Origin: JAOUEA01 sp963821925
GTDB taxonomy: Bacteria; Actinomycetota; UBA4738; HRBIN12
Reading direction: 5' to 3'
NCBI GenBank assembly: GCA_963821925.1
Contig: CAWGFO010000001.1
Coordinates: forward strand, 248,001 to 312,000
DNA length: 64,000 nucleotides
Part shown: piece by piece, positions 50,490 to 58,438 of the stretch
Position numbering within the stretch: position 1 is the first letter of the stretch
Layout of the letters: each line of letters starts with the position of its first letter
The notes under the pieces: model-generated
What the model saw: the letters and a program-made list of their open reading frames with translations, nothing else
Told to the model about the DNA's origin: nothing
Database searches by the model: none
Program-made: the position numbers and the translations under genes

Positions 50490-50975
50490 ATGAGCCCCTC
50501 CCACGGCGGGCAACCACGCGATCGCGGCGGCGCGCTCGACCGTTTCGTCGAGATGTGCACGGCCGACGAACGGATCGTGGCGTCGTTCCTCGGCGGATCG
50601 CGGGCTCGCGGGGATGCCGACGAGCACTCGGACATCGACCTCTGCATGATCGTGGCTGACGACGCCTACGACGACGTCAGTTGCCGGCCGCGAGACGATC
50701 GTCCGCAGGCTCGGCGAGCCCCTGTTCCTTGAGGACTTCGGCAACGACCACATGGCGTTCGCGATCCTGACGGACGGGACGGAGCTGGAGTTGCACTTCT
50801 TCAGCCAGGGCGACATGCACTCGATCCGGTCGGGACCGGGCTCGATGCCGGGCGGGAGACCGTGGCCTTCTTCCGCGAGCGAGCGCCCGGCGTGGCTCGT
50901 TCGCTCGGCCTCGCCTACCCCGAGGAGCTCGCCCGGCTGGTCGGTGGCCACCTCGACGCACTCGGCGCCCGGTAG
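50490..50975 (+). CDS. MNT-type nucleotidyltransferase (two frameshifts)
   Basis: The first segment from ATG 50490 carries the hallmark FLGGSRARGDADEHSDIDL (G-S-x5-G-x5-S-D-x-D), the metal and NTP site of DNA polymerase beta-type minimal nucleotidyltransferases. The continuation GRETIVRRLGEPLFLEDFG and TDGTELELHFFSQGDMHS lies in a second frame (switch near 50680). The end, FFRERAPGVARSLGLAYPEE, lies in a third (switch near 50850), with stop TAG at 50973-50975. The joined product is about 161 aa. Some relatives are aminoglycoside adenylyltransferases or toxin-antitoxin partners; no HEPN gene is adjacent. Two shifts in 500 bp leave open whether it is functional. Confidence 0.75.
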
Positions 50976-50983
50976 GCGGGTTC

Positions 50984-51000
50984 GAGCCGCGGAGCGGCTC
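50984..51000. terminator. Hairpin between nucleotidyltransferase and lysC
   Basis: GAGCCGC (50984-50990) pairs with GCGGCTC (50994-51000) around a GGA loop. The short perfect stem lies between two convergent genes and touches the lysC stop codon. There is no T-run. Confidence 0.5.
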
Positions 51001-52228
51001 AGCCGTCGATGCGGTCGAGGTCCAGTTCGAACCGGTGGTGGACGAGACCGAGGGCACGTTCGCCGTCGGCGCGGCGCACGACGCACGAGATACGGATCGG
51101 AGACGTGGAGATCATCTCGATGTTGATGCCCTCCTCGGCGAGCGCGTCGAACATGTCGGCCGCGACGCCGGGGTGCGTCTTCATCCCCGCCCCCACGAGC
51201 GAGACCTTCGCGATGTCATCGTCGACCGTGAAGCCCTCGGCGCCGATCTCGCCGACCACGCGTTCCATCACGGTGCGGACGCGCGGCACGTCCGCGCGAG
51301 GCGCCGTGAACGAGAGGTCGGTCGCACCGGCGTGCGAGACGTTCTGCACGATCATGTCGATGCTGATGCCGTCGTCGGCGATCGCCCGGAACACGGTCGC
51401 GGCCACGCCCGGTCGGTCCGGCACGCCACCGAGCGTGACCTTCGCTTCGTCGGCGTCGAGCGCGACCCCCGAGATCAGGACCCCTTCCATGTCATCAACC
51501 TCCTGTACCCACGTCCCGGGTGCATCGTCGAACGAGGACCGCACGTGCAGCCTGACGCCGTATCGCCGGGCGTACTCGACCGAGCGCGACTGCAGCACCT
51601 TCGCCCCCGCGGCCGCCAGCTCGAGCATCTCGTCGTACGAGATCAGGTCGACCTTCCGCGCTTTCGGCTCGACCCGGGGATCGGCCGTGAAGACCCCGGC
51701 CACGTCCGTGTAGATCTCGCACACGTCGGCGCCGATCGCGCCGGCCATCGCGACCGCCGTGAGATCGGAGCCGCCCCGGCCGAGCGTGGTGATCTCGTAC
51801 TGGGTCATCGAGAGTCCTTGGAACCCGGCGAGCACCACGACGACGCCCGACTCGAGCGCCTCGATGATCCGCTTCGGGCGGATCTCGACGATCTTCGCCG
51901 ACCCGTGCTGCGTGTCGGTCATGATCCCGGCCTGCGATCCCGTGTAGCTCGCGGCCTTGCATCCACGGGCGTTGATCGCGATCCCGAGGAGCGACATCGC
52001 GATCCGCTCCCCCGCGGTGAGCAGCATGTCGAGCTCGCGCGGGTCGGGCAACGGCGCGATCAGGTGCGCCATCTGCATCAGCTCGTCGGTCGTGTCGCCC
52101 ATCGCCGAGACCACGACCACGACGTCGTTGCCGGCCTCGCGGGCCGCCACGACGCGGTCGGCCACCGCCTGGATCCGCTCCACGGATCCGACGGAGGTCC
52201 CGCCGTACTTCTGGACGATGATGGGCAC
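50999..52228 (-). CDS. lysC: Aspartate kinase
   Basis: This enzyme phosphorylates aspartate in the first step of the aspartate family pathway. The 409-residue protein starts at GTG 52228 with VQKYGGTSVGSVERI, the conserved K-x-GG-T-S motif. It has GRGGSDLTAVAMAGA for substrate binding and two C-terminal ACT domains (from about residue 265, including VALDADEAKVTLGGVPDRPG and VSLVGAGMKTHPGVAADMF) that bind lysine and threonine for feedback control. Actinobacterial aspartate kinases often make a separate beta subunit from an internal start; a methionine near residue 249 (MEGVLISG) would fit that. Separated from asd by an opposite-strand gene. Confidence 0.96.
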   Translation of the reverse strand: MPIIVQKYGGTSVGSVERIQAVADRVVAAREAGNDVVVVVSAMGDTTDELMQMAHLIAPLPDPRELDMLLTAGERIAMSLLGIAINARGCKAASYTGSQAGIMTDTQHGSAKIVEIRPKRIIEALESGVVVVLAGFQGLSMTQYEITTLGRGGSDLTAVAMAGAIGADVCEIYTDVAGVFTADPRVEPKARKVDLISYDEMLELAAAGAKVLQSRSVEYARRYGVRLHVRSSFDDAPGTWVQEVDDMEGVLISGVALDADEAKVTLGGVPDRPGVAATVFRAIADDGISIDMIVQNVSHAGATDLSFTAPRADVPRVRTVMERVVGEIGAEGFTVDDDIAKVSLVGAGMKTHPGVAADMFDALAEEGINIEMISTSPIRISCVVRRADGERALGLVHHRFELDLDRIDG

Positions 52229-52358
52229 GCCGCGCTCCTAGGCGAGGGGCTCGGGAACGCGTCCGAGTCTAGCGTCGGGGATTGGGCCGAACTGGACTTA
52301 GGATCCGCCGCGCCCCTATCGCCGAACGGTGGGCGATGTCGTCCCTTGGCTGCTTCCG

Positions 52359-54071
52359 TCACGGTCCGATGCGACCGGCAGCTTCCAGACAGCGCTCCGC
52401 GTCGGATCGATTCCCTGCGCTCGCGAAGGCGTCTGCCGCCTCGCGGAACATCGCACGCGCCTGCTCGGCTTCGCCCTCAGCCTGGCGAAGGGTGCCCCGA
52501 GCCTCCCACACTGCTCCTGTCCACGGGCCGCCTTGCCACATGCCCGCGATACGCTCCGCCTCCGCGATGAAGGACCGTGCACCATCCAGTTCGCCGGCTC
52601 GCGCGCTGGCCGTTGCCGCGCTCGTCAGGTATCCCATCGAGCAGGGTTCGCAAGACTGCATCTGGGACAGCTCCCGCTCGGCCTCGCGAAGAACAGCGAT
52701 GGCCTTACTCGGATCCGGGGCGGCCTGGATCATCGTGCCGAACACGCGCACCAAGAGGTGAGCGACGATGTCGGAACGGTGTGCGAGCGCCCGCGCCCTG
52801 CCGAGGAGTCGATTGGCGTCGTACCTTCGACCGCGGCTGACCGCCGCCTCGGCCAGGCGCTGCCTCGCCAGCGCGGCGCCGGAGATGCAGCCCTGACGGT
52901 CGTTTGCCTCGGCCGCCTCCTTGAGGTGGTCCTCGGCCTCGCCGAGGCGGCCGGCCAGCAGCTCGGCTTCACCGAGCATCAGCAGCGCGAGCGCCGCACC
53001 GGTCGCTGAGCCAGCCTCCTCCGCGATGCCCATCATCTGACGGGCGAAGTCGGTCACCGTGTCGTAGCCCTCCGGCCCGGTGAGGTAGTACTCGGCGAGG
53101 CACAGGTGGGCGTCGTACACGATCGGCTCCATGTTGGCGCGCATCCGCATCGACTCCGCCAGCTCCTCGGCGAACTGCTCGCGCCACCTCCCTTGGGCCA
53201 TCGCCACCTTGGCGAGGATCACGGCAGCTTCACCGAGCTCACGGCCCAAGCCGCCGTCGAGGGCTATCGTGCGAGCCTCCGCCGCTGCTCGCTCCGCCTC
53301 CACGATCTCGCCCCTTTGCATATGGACGAGGGCCCACGCGAGCAATGCGTGGGCGCGCTCGGCATCGGAGGGCGGCTCCGCGCCTTCGAGGGCGAGCACC
53401 TGTTCGTAGAGAGCGACGGTCGCGGGGTCCGGCCCGACACCGAGATGATCGCGGAGCGCCTCGCGGAGCCGCTCGAAGCGGCGGATCGCCTCTCGACGCT
53501 CTCCGGCATCGAGATGGATGCGGATGAGCGCGCGCGCTGCCTGCTCGTCGGTGGGGTCCTCGTCGGCCAACCGATCCCACAGCGTTGCGGCGCGCAGCAC
53601 GTCGATGTACCGACGGCGCAGGCGTGTGCGCGGCTCGATCGCCCAGGACTCGTAGAGGTCATCGGGGAGGAGGTCGCCCCGATACAGATCGGCGGCAGCA
53701 CGGCAGCCAACCTCGTCGGACGCATCCAACGCCGATCGCGCGGCGGCCTCGAAGCGCTCGACGTCCGTCTCCACTCCGCCGTCGGGCCGCAGCACGAGCA
53801 CACCGCGCTCGTTCACGATCGCCTGCTCGTCGCCGAGCGCGCGCCTGGCGAAGTGTAGGGCCTTCCGAAGGTTCGAGCCGGAGGCTTCGGGCTCGCTCTC
53901 CGGCCAGAGTGCCTCCATCACCTGCGCCCGATGCATCCGGTGGTCGGGGGCGAGCGCGAGCAGCTTCACCACGTCGGCTGCGCGGCGGCTCCGCCACGCG
54001 TCGCCCGGGATCGGGGCGGCGTCGACCGCGACCGAGAATCGCCCGAGGAGTTGGACCGCCAACGTCCGCAC
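52359..54071 (-). CDS. SARP/BTAD-type transcriptional activator with TPR region
   Basis: This 570-residue regulator starts at GTG 54071. Residues 1-95 form an OmpR-type DNA-binding domain (LAVQLLGRFSVAVD, then SRRAADVVKLLALAPDHRMHR and ALWPESEPEASGSNLRKAL). Residues 100-250 form the bacterial transcriptional activation domain (LYRGDLLPDDLYESWAIEPR, RREAIRRFERLREALRDHLG). The remaining 320 residues are TPR-like helical repeats. SARP proteins bind direct repeats with an 11-bp period just upstream of the -10 element. Such a repeat is present at 54117-54137 in front of the divergent operon, its likely target. No ATPase domain is seen. Confidence 0.88.
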   Translation of the reverse strand: MRTLAVQLLGRFSVAVDAAPIPGDAWRSRRAADVVKLLALAPDHRMHRAQVMEALWPESEPEASGSNLRKALHFARRALGDEQAIVNERGVLVLRPDGGVETDVERFEAAARSALDASDEVGCRAAADLYRGDLLPDDLYESWAIEPRTRLRRRYIDVLRAATLWDRLADEDPTDEQAARALIRIHLDAGERREAIRRFERLREALRDHLGVGPDPATVALYEQVLALEGAEPPSDAERAHALLAWALVHMQRGEIVEAERAAAEARTIALDGGLGRELGEAAVILAKVAMAQGRWREQFAEELAESMRMRANMEPIVYDAHLCLAEYYLTGPEGYDTVTDFARQMMGIAEEAGSATGAALALLMLGEAELLAGRLGEAEDHLKEAAEANDRQGCISGAALARQRLAEAAVSRGRRYDANRLLGRARALAHRSDIVAHLLVRVFGTMIQAAPDPSKAIAVLREAERELSQMQSCEPCSMGYLTSAATASARAGELDGARSFIAEAERIAGMWQGGPWTGAVWEARGTLRQAEGEAEQARAMFREAADAFASAGNRSDAERCLEAAGRIGP

Positions 54072-54116
54072 GCAAGCAATCGTACGGGGCTGCCATGGCA
54101 CCGGCCAGACAGCCCT

Positions 54117-54137
54117 GCGGAACGGTAGCGGAACGGT
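54117..54137 (+). promoter_or_regulatory. 11-bp-period direct repeat (candidate SARP box)
   Basis: GCGGAACGGT occurs twice, at 54117-54126 and 54128-54137, exactly 11 bp apart. Eight bases further on, TAGCGT (54146-54151) fits the TAnnnT pattern of an actinobacterial -10 element. This is the geometry reported for SARP-activated promoters. It precedes the DUF4242/TusA-like/DsrE-like operon and faces the SARP-like gene. Confidence 0.6.
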
Positions 54138-54160
54138 CGTCTCCCTAGCGTGGGCCACGA

Positions 54161-54170
54161 AAGGAGGTGA
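54161..54170 (+). promoter_or_regulatory. Consensus ribosome-binding site
   Basis: AAGGAGGTGA is a full-length complement of the 16S rRNA 3' end, the strongest such site I noticed in the window. Measured from GGAGG, the gap to ATG 54176 is 8 bases, which fixes that start over the GTG at 54167. It implies high expression of the first gene of the operon. Confidence 0.85.
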
Positions 54171-54175
54171 GACGG

Positions 54176-54427
54176 ATGACGCTGTACATGGACGTGCACA
54201 ACAGCCTTCCTGATGGCACCACCGCGGCCGATGTCGCTGGGGCACACGCGGCGGATCTTCAGGTCCAGGAGCGATACGACGTGCGCTACCTCAACTACTG
54301 GGTGGACCAAGAAGGCGGCAAGGCGTTCTGCCTGATCGAGGCGCCCAGCGCCGAGGCCGCGCACACGGTGCACCGCGAGGCGCACGGCTTGGTCGCCGAC
54401 GAGATCTACCCAGTCACACAAGGGTAA
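54176..54427 (+). CDS. DUF4242 (SCO4226-like, putative nickel-binding) protein
   Basis: This 83-residue ferredoxin-like protein of the DUF4242 type is related to Streptomyces SCO4226, a nickel-binding protein. It opens with MTLYMDVHNSLPDGTTAADV and contains the conserved RYLNYWVDQEGGKAFCLIEAP and ..AAHTVHREAHGLVADEIYPV segments. Histidines at VHNS, AHAAD, VHREAH and the single Cys in AFCLIE are candidate metal ligands. Metal specificity is inferred from the family only. It is preceded by a perfect ribosome-binding site and a candidate SARP box, and is the first gene of an operon of small sulfur-relay-like proteins. Confidence 0.82.
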   Translation: MTLYMDVHNSLPDGTTAADVAGAHAADLQVQERYDVRYLNYWVDQEGGKAFCLIEAPSAEAAHTVHREAHGLVADEIYPVTQG

Positions 54428-54447
54428 GACGCGACGAGGAGGACGAC

Positions 54448-54684
54448 ATGACTGGCACGCACAGGTTCGACGCCGGCACGCTCAGCTGTGCCGATGGCTT
54501 GGCACAGGAGTTCCGCCGCCGGATCCTCGCGATCCCGCAGGGAGACGTTCTGGTCGTGACCGCACGTGACCCCGCGGCCAAGGAAGATCTGCCTCCGCTG
54601 GCCCGGTTGATGGGCCACGAGGTGCGTTCGATCGAGACGCCCGGCGACGGACGCCTCCTGATGACAGTGGAGCGTGGACGATGA
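54448..54684 (+). CDS. TusA-like sulfur carrier protein (variant motif)
   Basis: This 78-residue protein fits the TusA/SirA fold: an N-terminal strand with a cysteine (GTLSCADGLA), helix QEFRRRILAIPQGDVLVV, the DP-x-x-x-x-D-L-P segment (ARDPAAKEDLPPLARLMGHEV) and a final strand pair. TusA proteins carry persulfide on the cysteine of a C-P-x-P motif. Here the cysteine is kept but both prolines are replaced (CADG). The next gene overlaps it by ATGA (54681-54684) and is DsrE-like, a usual partner of TusA in sulfur relay systems. Sulfur transfer is therefore likely but unproven. Confidence 0.72.
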   Translation: MTGTHRFDAGTLSCADGLAQEFRRRILAIPQGDVLVVTARDPAAKEDLPPLARLMGHEVRSIETPGDGRLLMTVERGR

Positions 54685-55046
54685 GCGAGAAGTTGATCTT
54701 CAACTGCACGTACGGCAGTGACGACCCGGAGCGAGCGACGCTTCCCTTCGTCGCCGCGAACATCGCCGCAACAGCGGGACAGGAAGCGGTCGTGCTCTGC
54801 ACGATCGACGCCGTGTGGCTCGGTACGGACGGCGGCACCGATGGGATCGCGCAGAACGGCCTGCCGGTGCTCAGTGACCTCTACGCGGAGTTCGTGGACA
54901 ACGGCGGTCAGGTCTGGCTGTGCGGCGCGTGCACGAAGCCCCGCGGTATCACCGAGGAACAGGTGAGCAAGGGTGCGACGATCATCGGAGCGGCGAAGGT
55001 CGTTGAGGAGGTCGTGCAAGGCGCCAAGACCGTCGCCTTCGCCTGA
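54681..55046 (+). CDS. DsrE family protein
   Basis: This 121-aa DsrE/DsrF-like alpha/beta protein contains FNCTYGSDDPERATLPFVAANIAAT in shorter parts, typical of the family N-terminus. It also has VVLCTIDAVWLGTDGG and the conserved reactive-cysteine region VWLCGACTKPRGI. DsrE-type proteins bind or pass persulfide sulfur and often act with TusA. Overlap with the TusA-like gene indicates coupled synthesis. The two cysteines in LCGAC could form a reversible pair, which differs from the single active cysteine of DsrE/TusD. It lies 52 bp before the membrane protein gene. Confidence 0.85.
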   Translation: MSEKLIFNCTYGSDDPERATLPFVAANIAATAGQEAVVLCTIDAVWLGTDGGTDGIAQNGLPVLSDLYAEFVDNGGQVWLCGACTKPRGITEEQVSKGATIIGAAKVVEEVVQGAKTVAFA

Positions 55047-55098
55047 ACCCACCAAGGGATCCGTACCGTTGGGCAGGCGCTGACAAGGGAGGTTGCTG

Positions 55099-55599
55099 AT
55101 GGGCACGATGAGTGTGAACCAGGCTCGCTCCACTGATCAACCACTTCTTCGGATCGGCAGCTGGCTCATGATCCTCGCCGCCGTCGGCTTCATCGGCTAC
55201 GCGATCTTGTTCTTCATCCGAGACTTCTCCGACCAGTTCCTCGAGCTCGGTATCGGTCCGAATCAGGTGAACGTCAGCGCCGGCCAGATCAAGGACTTCA
55301 GCCCGTCGCTGTATCAATACATCAGCCATCTGCAGATCGCGCTGTCTGGTTTCATCGCAGCAACGGGAATAGCAGTGGTCTTCCTGGTCGCGTACGGCGT
55401 TCGCAGGGGCATGTTGTGGGCGTGGGTAGGTGCGGTCGTCACGCCGGTCTTCGCACTTCTCGTTGCCCTGCCATCGCATTATCCGAATCACTTCGACACG
55501 ATGGGCCACCTGGGACTCATCTACCTCGCGACGTTGATATTCACGGCGGGAGCGGTCATGACCCTGATCCCGCTCTGGAAGGAGAGGAAGCCGACTTAG
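55099..55599 (+). CDS. Four-helix membrane protein of unknown function
   Basis: The 166-residue integral membrane protein has four hydrophobic segments: around residues 22-40 (SWLMILAAVGFIGYAILFF), 75-98, 105-122 and 132-152 (LGLIYLATLIFTAGAVMTL). An extracytoplasmic loop between the first two carries acidic and aromatic residues. I recognise no family. ATG 55099 follows GGGAGG by 6 bases. It is the last gene downstream of the DUF4242/TusA-like/DsrE-like cluster and may be cotranscribed, though the 52-bp gap allows an independent promoter. It overlaps the end of the convergent methyltransferase gene by 4 bp. Confidence 0.7.
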   Translation: MGTMSVNQARSTDQPLLRIGSWLMILAAVGFIGYAILFFIRDFSDQFLELGIGPNQVNVSAGQIKDFSPSLYQYISHLQIALSGFIAATGIAVVFLVAYGVRRGMLWAWVGAVVTPVFALLVALPSHYPNHFDTMGHLGLIYLATLIFTAGAVMTLIPLWKERKPT

Positions 55600-56237
55600 A
55601 CGGCGCTCGAAAGGCTTGCCGACGAGGTGACACGGCGGAACGAGAAGTAGACGAACGACTGCTCTACGCCAGCTGGAGTCACGTGGACGTAATGCTCATC
55701 GTCCTCGAGCTCAAACGCCCTCCCGCATCGCTCTGAGAGCTCCTGCGCGTCGTATCGATGAACCGGCAGCCCGCTGCACATCTCGGGCCCGTCCGGCGCA
55801 AAGGTCGCGATCACCGCCATCCCGCCAGGTTCCACCGCTCGTTCGCACAACGTCACGTATCGTCGGCAGTCGGATGAGTCAGTCAGGAAATGAAACACGG
55901 CTCGGTCATGCCAGACGTCGAACGTTCCCAGATCATCGAGCCGCGTGATATCTCCGACGACCCACTCCACGGCCTCGCCGGCCGTTCCTACGCGCCTCCT
56001 GGCGATGTCGAGTGCCCGGCGTGAGATGTCCAAGACGGTGATCCGATCGAGATCCATCTCGACAAGGTGATCGACCAATCGAGAGGCTCCGCCCCCGATG
56101 TCGATCACGCTGCGCGCTCCGCGTTCAACGGCTTCCCGAACCCGTTGGATCGACGCTGTCGGGATCGCTTCGTACCAGCTGACCTCTTCGGCCTCACGCT
56201 TCGTGTATATGACGTCCCAATGGTGTGACCGGTCCAT
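55596..56237 (-). CDS. Class I SAM-dependent methyltransferase
   Basis: This 213-aa methyltransferase opens with MDRSHHWDVIYTKREAEEVSWYE, a start seen in small thioether/tellurite-type and unassigned methyltransferases. SAM motif I is VIDIGGGASRLV (near residue 45), motif II LDISRRALDIARRR and motif IV FDVWHDRAVFHFL. The late PGGMAVIATFAPDGPEMCSGL is the post-SAM strand. The substrate is not known; the family with W-x-x-x-Y-x-x-K-x-x-x-E-x-SW starts includes proteins acting on small molecules. It is monocistronic, with the gene-poor region 56238-57165 upstream. Confidence 0.85.
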   Translation of the reverse strand: MDRSHHWDVIYTKREAEEVSWYEAIPTASIQRVREAVERGARSVIDIGGGASRLVDHLVEMDLDRITVLDISRRALDIARRRVGTAGEAVEWVVGDITRLDDLGTFDVWHDRAVFHFLTDSSDCRRYVTLCERAVEPGGMAVIATFAPDGPEMCSGLPVHRYDAQELSERCGRAFELEDDEHYVHVTPAGVEQSFVYFSFRRVTSSASLSSAV

Positions 56238-57165
56238 AACGGCAAGTGTAGGCGCGAGGTCCCTGGACTTGGCCGAGCGTGGTCAAAGGGGCGATGTGGG
56301 CCGCGTCACTCCCTCGCGGCTCGTGACGTGGACTCGCACCTCCCCGCCGGCGCCGACACCCGCCGCCTGATTCAGTCGCCAGATCAACTTGACTGGCTCG
56401 AGACGGACCTCCGCTCGAATCCTGCCATCGGTCAGGGTCCGGACCCTGCTGCTCACCCAGGGGATGGCCGAGGAAGAGGTCGAGGAGGCCGAGCACGTCA
56501 CCCCGCTGATGCCTTCAGCGGGGTGAGACGTCTCCCGGTTGGCCAGTTGTTCTCGACCGAGGTGATGTCGGCCGAGGTCGGCGAGATCTCCTCACTCGCG
56601 GGGTCCGTCGGACGTGTTGATCTCGGAGACGGTCGAGGGTCCGGTGGCCGGAGCGGCTTCACCTTCGAGGAAGCCAGCACGCATGACCTCAAGGGTGTTC
56701 CCGACCGCCGGCACCTCAACCGGGTAGTGAGGTGAACACGCATGAAGCCGACGTGAGCGCGTACCACTTTCACCCTCCCCTCCTTCCCTCCCCGCGAGCG
56801 TTCGACCGACTACTCCCCTTCGGACTTTCATCCTGTGGCTCATCCTGTGCCTCGATGCGCTTCAGGCAAGGCGAAGCTCGCCACCGGCTGGCTAGCCTCC
56901 AGCCATCCACCTGCTCACAGCTTGCTCACGACAGGAACGGCACCGGATGGGCAAGGGACGACACCTAGAGCTGAGGTTCGTGCTTAGCTCGAGCAACCTA
57001 GGATCCGGTGGCCGAGAGACTTAACCTCTCCGCTGCGATCGCTCACGCCAGAATTGCACCGGACACATCTACCGGCGCGCCCGACGACCGAACTCCACGC
57101 GACTGCGCGCCGCTCGAACGGGGGGTTGTTATGGTTCGCGCCAGTTCCTCACGCCAAGGAGCGAG
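56238..57165. other. 928-bp gene-poor stretch
   Basis: No open frame here resembles a known protein or keeps the codon bias of the neighbours. The minus frame over about 56283-56460 gives a short protein-like piece (VRTLTDGRIRAEVRLEPV, KLIWRLNQ) that could be a remnant of a lost gene. A strong hairpin lies at 56498-56526. From 56750 to 57165 the sequence is pyrimidine-rich and lower in GC, and I see no RNA gene or repeat in it. Confidence 0.5.
56498..56526. other. 11-bp perfect hairpin in gene-poor region
   Basis: TCACCCCGCTG (56498-56508) pairs perfectly with CAGCGGGGTGA (56516-56526) around a 7-base loop. It is not next to any recognised gene end. It could terminate an unrecognised transcript, form part of a small RNA or be an operator. 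Confidence 0.5.
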
Positions 57166-58132
57166 ATGCGCGTCGCGATCGTGTTCGACATGGAGGGCGT
57201 CTCCCACATCGACGACTTCCGGGAGACGTTCCCGTTCTATGGCCAATATTGGCAGAACGGTCGGGCCAAGCTGACCGCCGACGTCGTTGCCGCTGCGCGA
57301 GGTCTGCTCGACGCGGGCGTCCAAGAGATCCCGGTCATCAGCCATCACAATGCCGGCGAGACCCCATGGCCGAACGTGATCGAGGACCAGCTCCCCGAGG
57401 GCGCCTGGTCCGTCGATTGGGAGATGGACATCTTGCGCAGCACGCCGACGCGATGCTCCAGGTCGGATGCCACGCTCGGGGCGGCAGCCCCAGCTTCATG
57501 TCCCACACCTGGCTCGGCTCCCGCTGGCGGATGGGAGACGAGCTCCTGAGCGAGAGCCACGAATGGGCCTTCTCCGGCGACGTGCCGGTGCTCGGCATCG
57601 TCGGATCCGAAGCGCTCGGGCGGGAGCGCGGACCATCGCTTGCCAGCGTGCCGTACCTGGCGGTGCAGACCGGTGAGGGCCGAGCGAGCGCCGAACCGAT
57701 CTTCTCCGACCCACGTGACAGCTCCAAGGCGATCCGGAACTTCGCGGCATCGGCGGTCCGTGAGGCAACCGGCGCCCGTTCGCTCAGACCTCGTGATCCC
57801 AGGATCCAGGCGAGCCTGCACAACGCTGATGATGTTGCGGACGAGATGGCGGAAGTCGGATGGGCGAGGCTCAGCGCTACCGAGTTCGGATTCACTGCGG
57901 CAACCTGGATGGAGGCGGACGAAGCCATCTGGACCGGTGTCGAACTCGCGTCTCGCCCGTGGGACGGATCTTCCCGCCCATCGAGTGGACCGAAGAGAAC
58001 GTCCACGGCATGGACAGGACCGTCGTTACGCGCGCCGACGACGTACTGAGGCAGTGGTCCACCACGCCCTTGCCCGAGTGGTACTCACCTGAGGAGTCGT
58101 ACGGCATCGAGGGATTCGCGGGAACCGCGTGA
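57166..58132 (+). CDS. M55 family D-aminopeptidase, DppA-like (two frameshifts)
   Basis: The protein starts MRVAIVFDMEGVSHI, the D-x-E metal motif of DppA-type zinc D-aminopeptidases, and continues with EIPVISHHNAGE (metal histidines). The frame changes near 57430 to read AQHADAMLQVGCHARGGSPSFMSHTW, where CHARGG matches the family Y/C-H-A-R-x-G segment. It then goes on through GDVPVLGIVGSEAL. A second change near 57950 gives IFPPIEWTEENVHG and the stop at 58130-58132. The joined length is about 321 residues, somewhat more than typical DppA (about 275). The substrate would be D-amino-acid peptides from the cell wall. Confidence 0.78.
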
Positions 58133-58438
58133 ATCGTCCGCCCGGGTGGAACGACGACACCTTGGGACCCGACTTACAGGCTGCAAGCACGAGCAGGATC
58201 GCCAGCGAGAGGCACTGTCCGGGGCGGATCCTCATCAGGGGGCCAGCTCCGGGGTCTCCGACGACTCCAGCGGAGCTTGTTCGCACCACGCCCGCGGACT
58301 CATCCATACCCGCCATGAACCCCTTCCTCGGGCCGAAGGTCTAGGCGTCCTACGATCCGGGCCCGATGGTCGTGTCCGGCTCAACCTCACGTGCGGCCGG
58401 CGCGAGTCACCGTCGTCCGAGACGGAAAGGAGCTCCCC
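58133..58438. other. 306-bp gap without a gene
   Basis: This lies between the aminopeptidase gene and the PD40 lipoprotein gene. Short open frames occur but have no ribosome-binding site and no recognisable sequence. The only clear signal is GGAAAGGAG (near 58424-58432), the ribosome-binding site for the next gene. Confidence 0.5.

Noticed and set aside
50975..51005. GGTTCGAGCC resembling a tRNA T-arm
   Set aside because: No acceptor, D or anticodon arm can be drawn around it. The local structure is a simple hairpin between convergent genes.
56328..56735. 135-codon plus-strand frame in the gene-poor stretch
   Set aside because: No ribosome-binding site, poor codon pattern and a low-complexity Gly/Arg middle; it also spans the strong hairpin.
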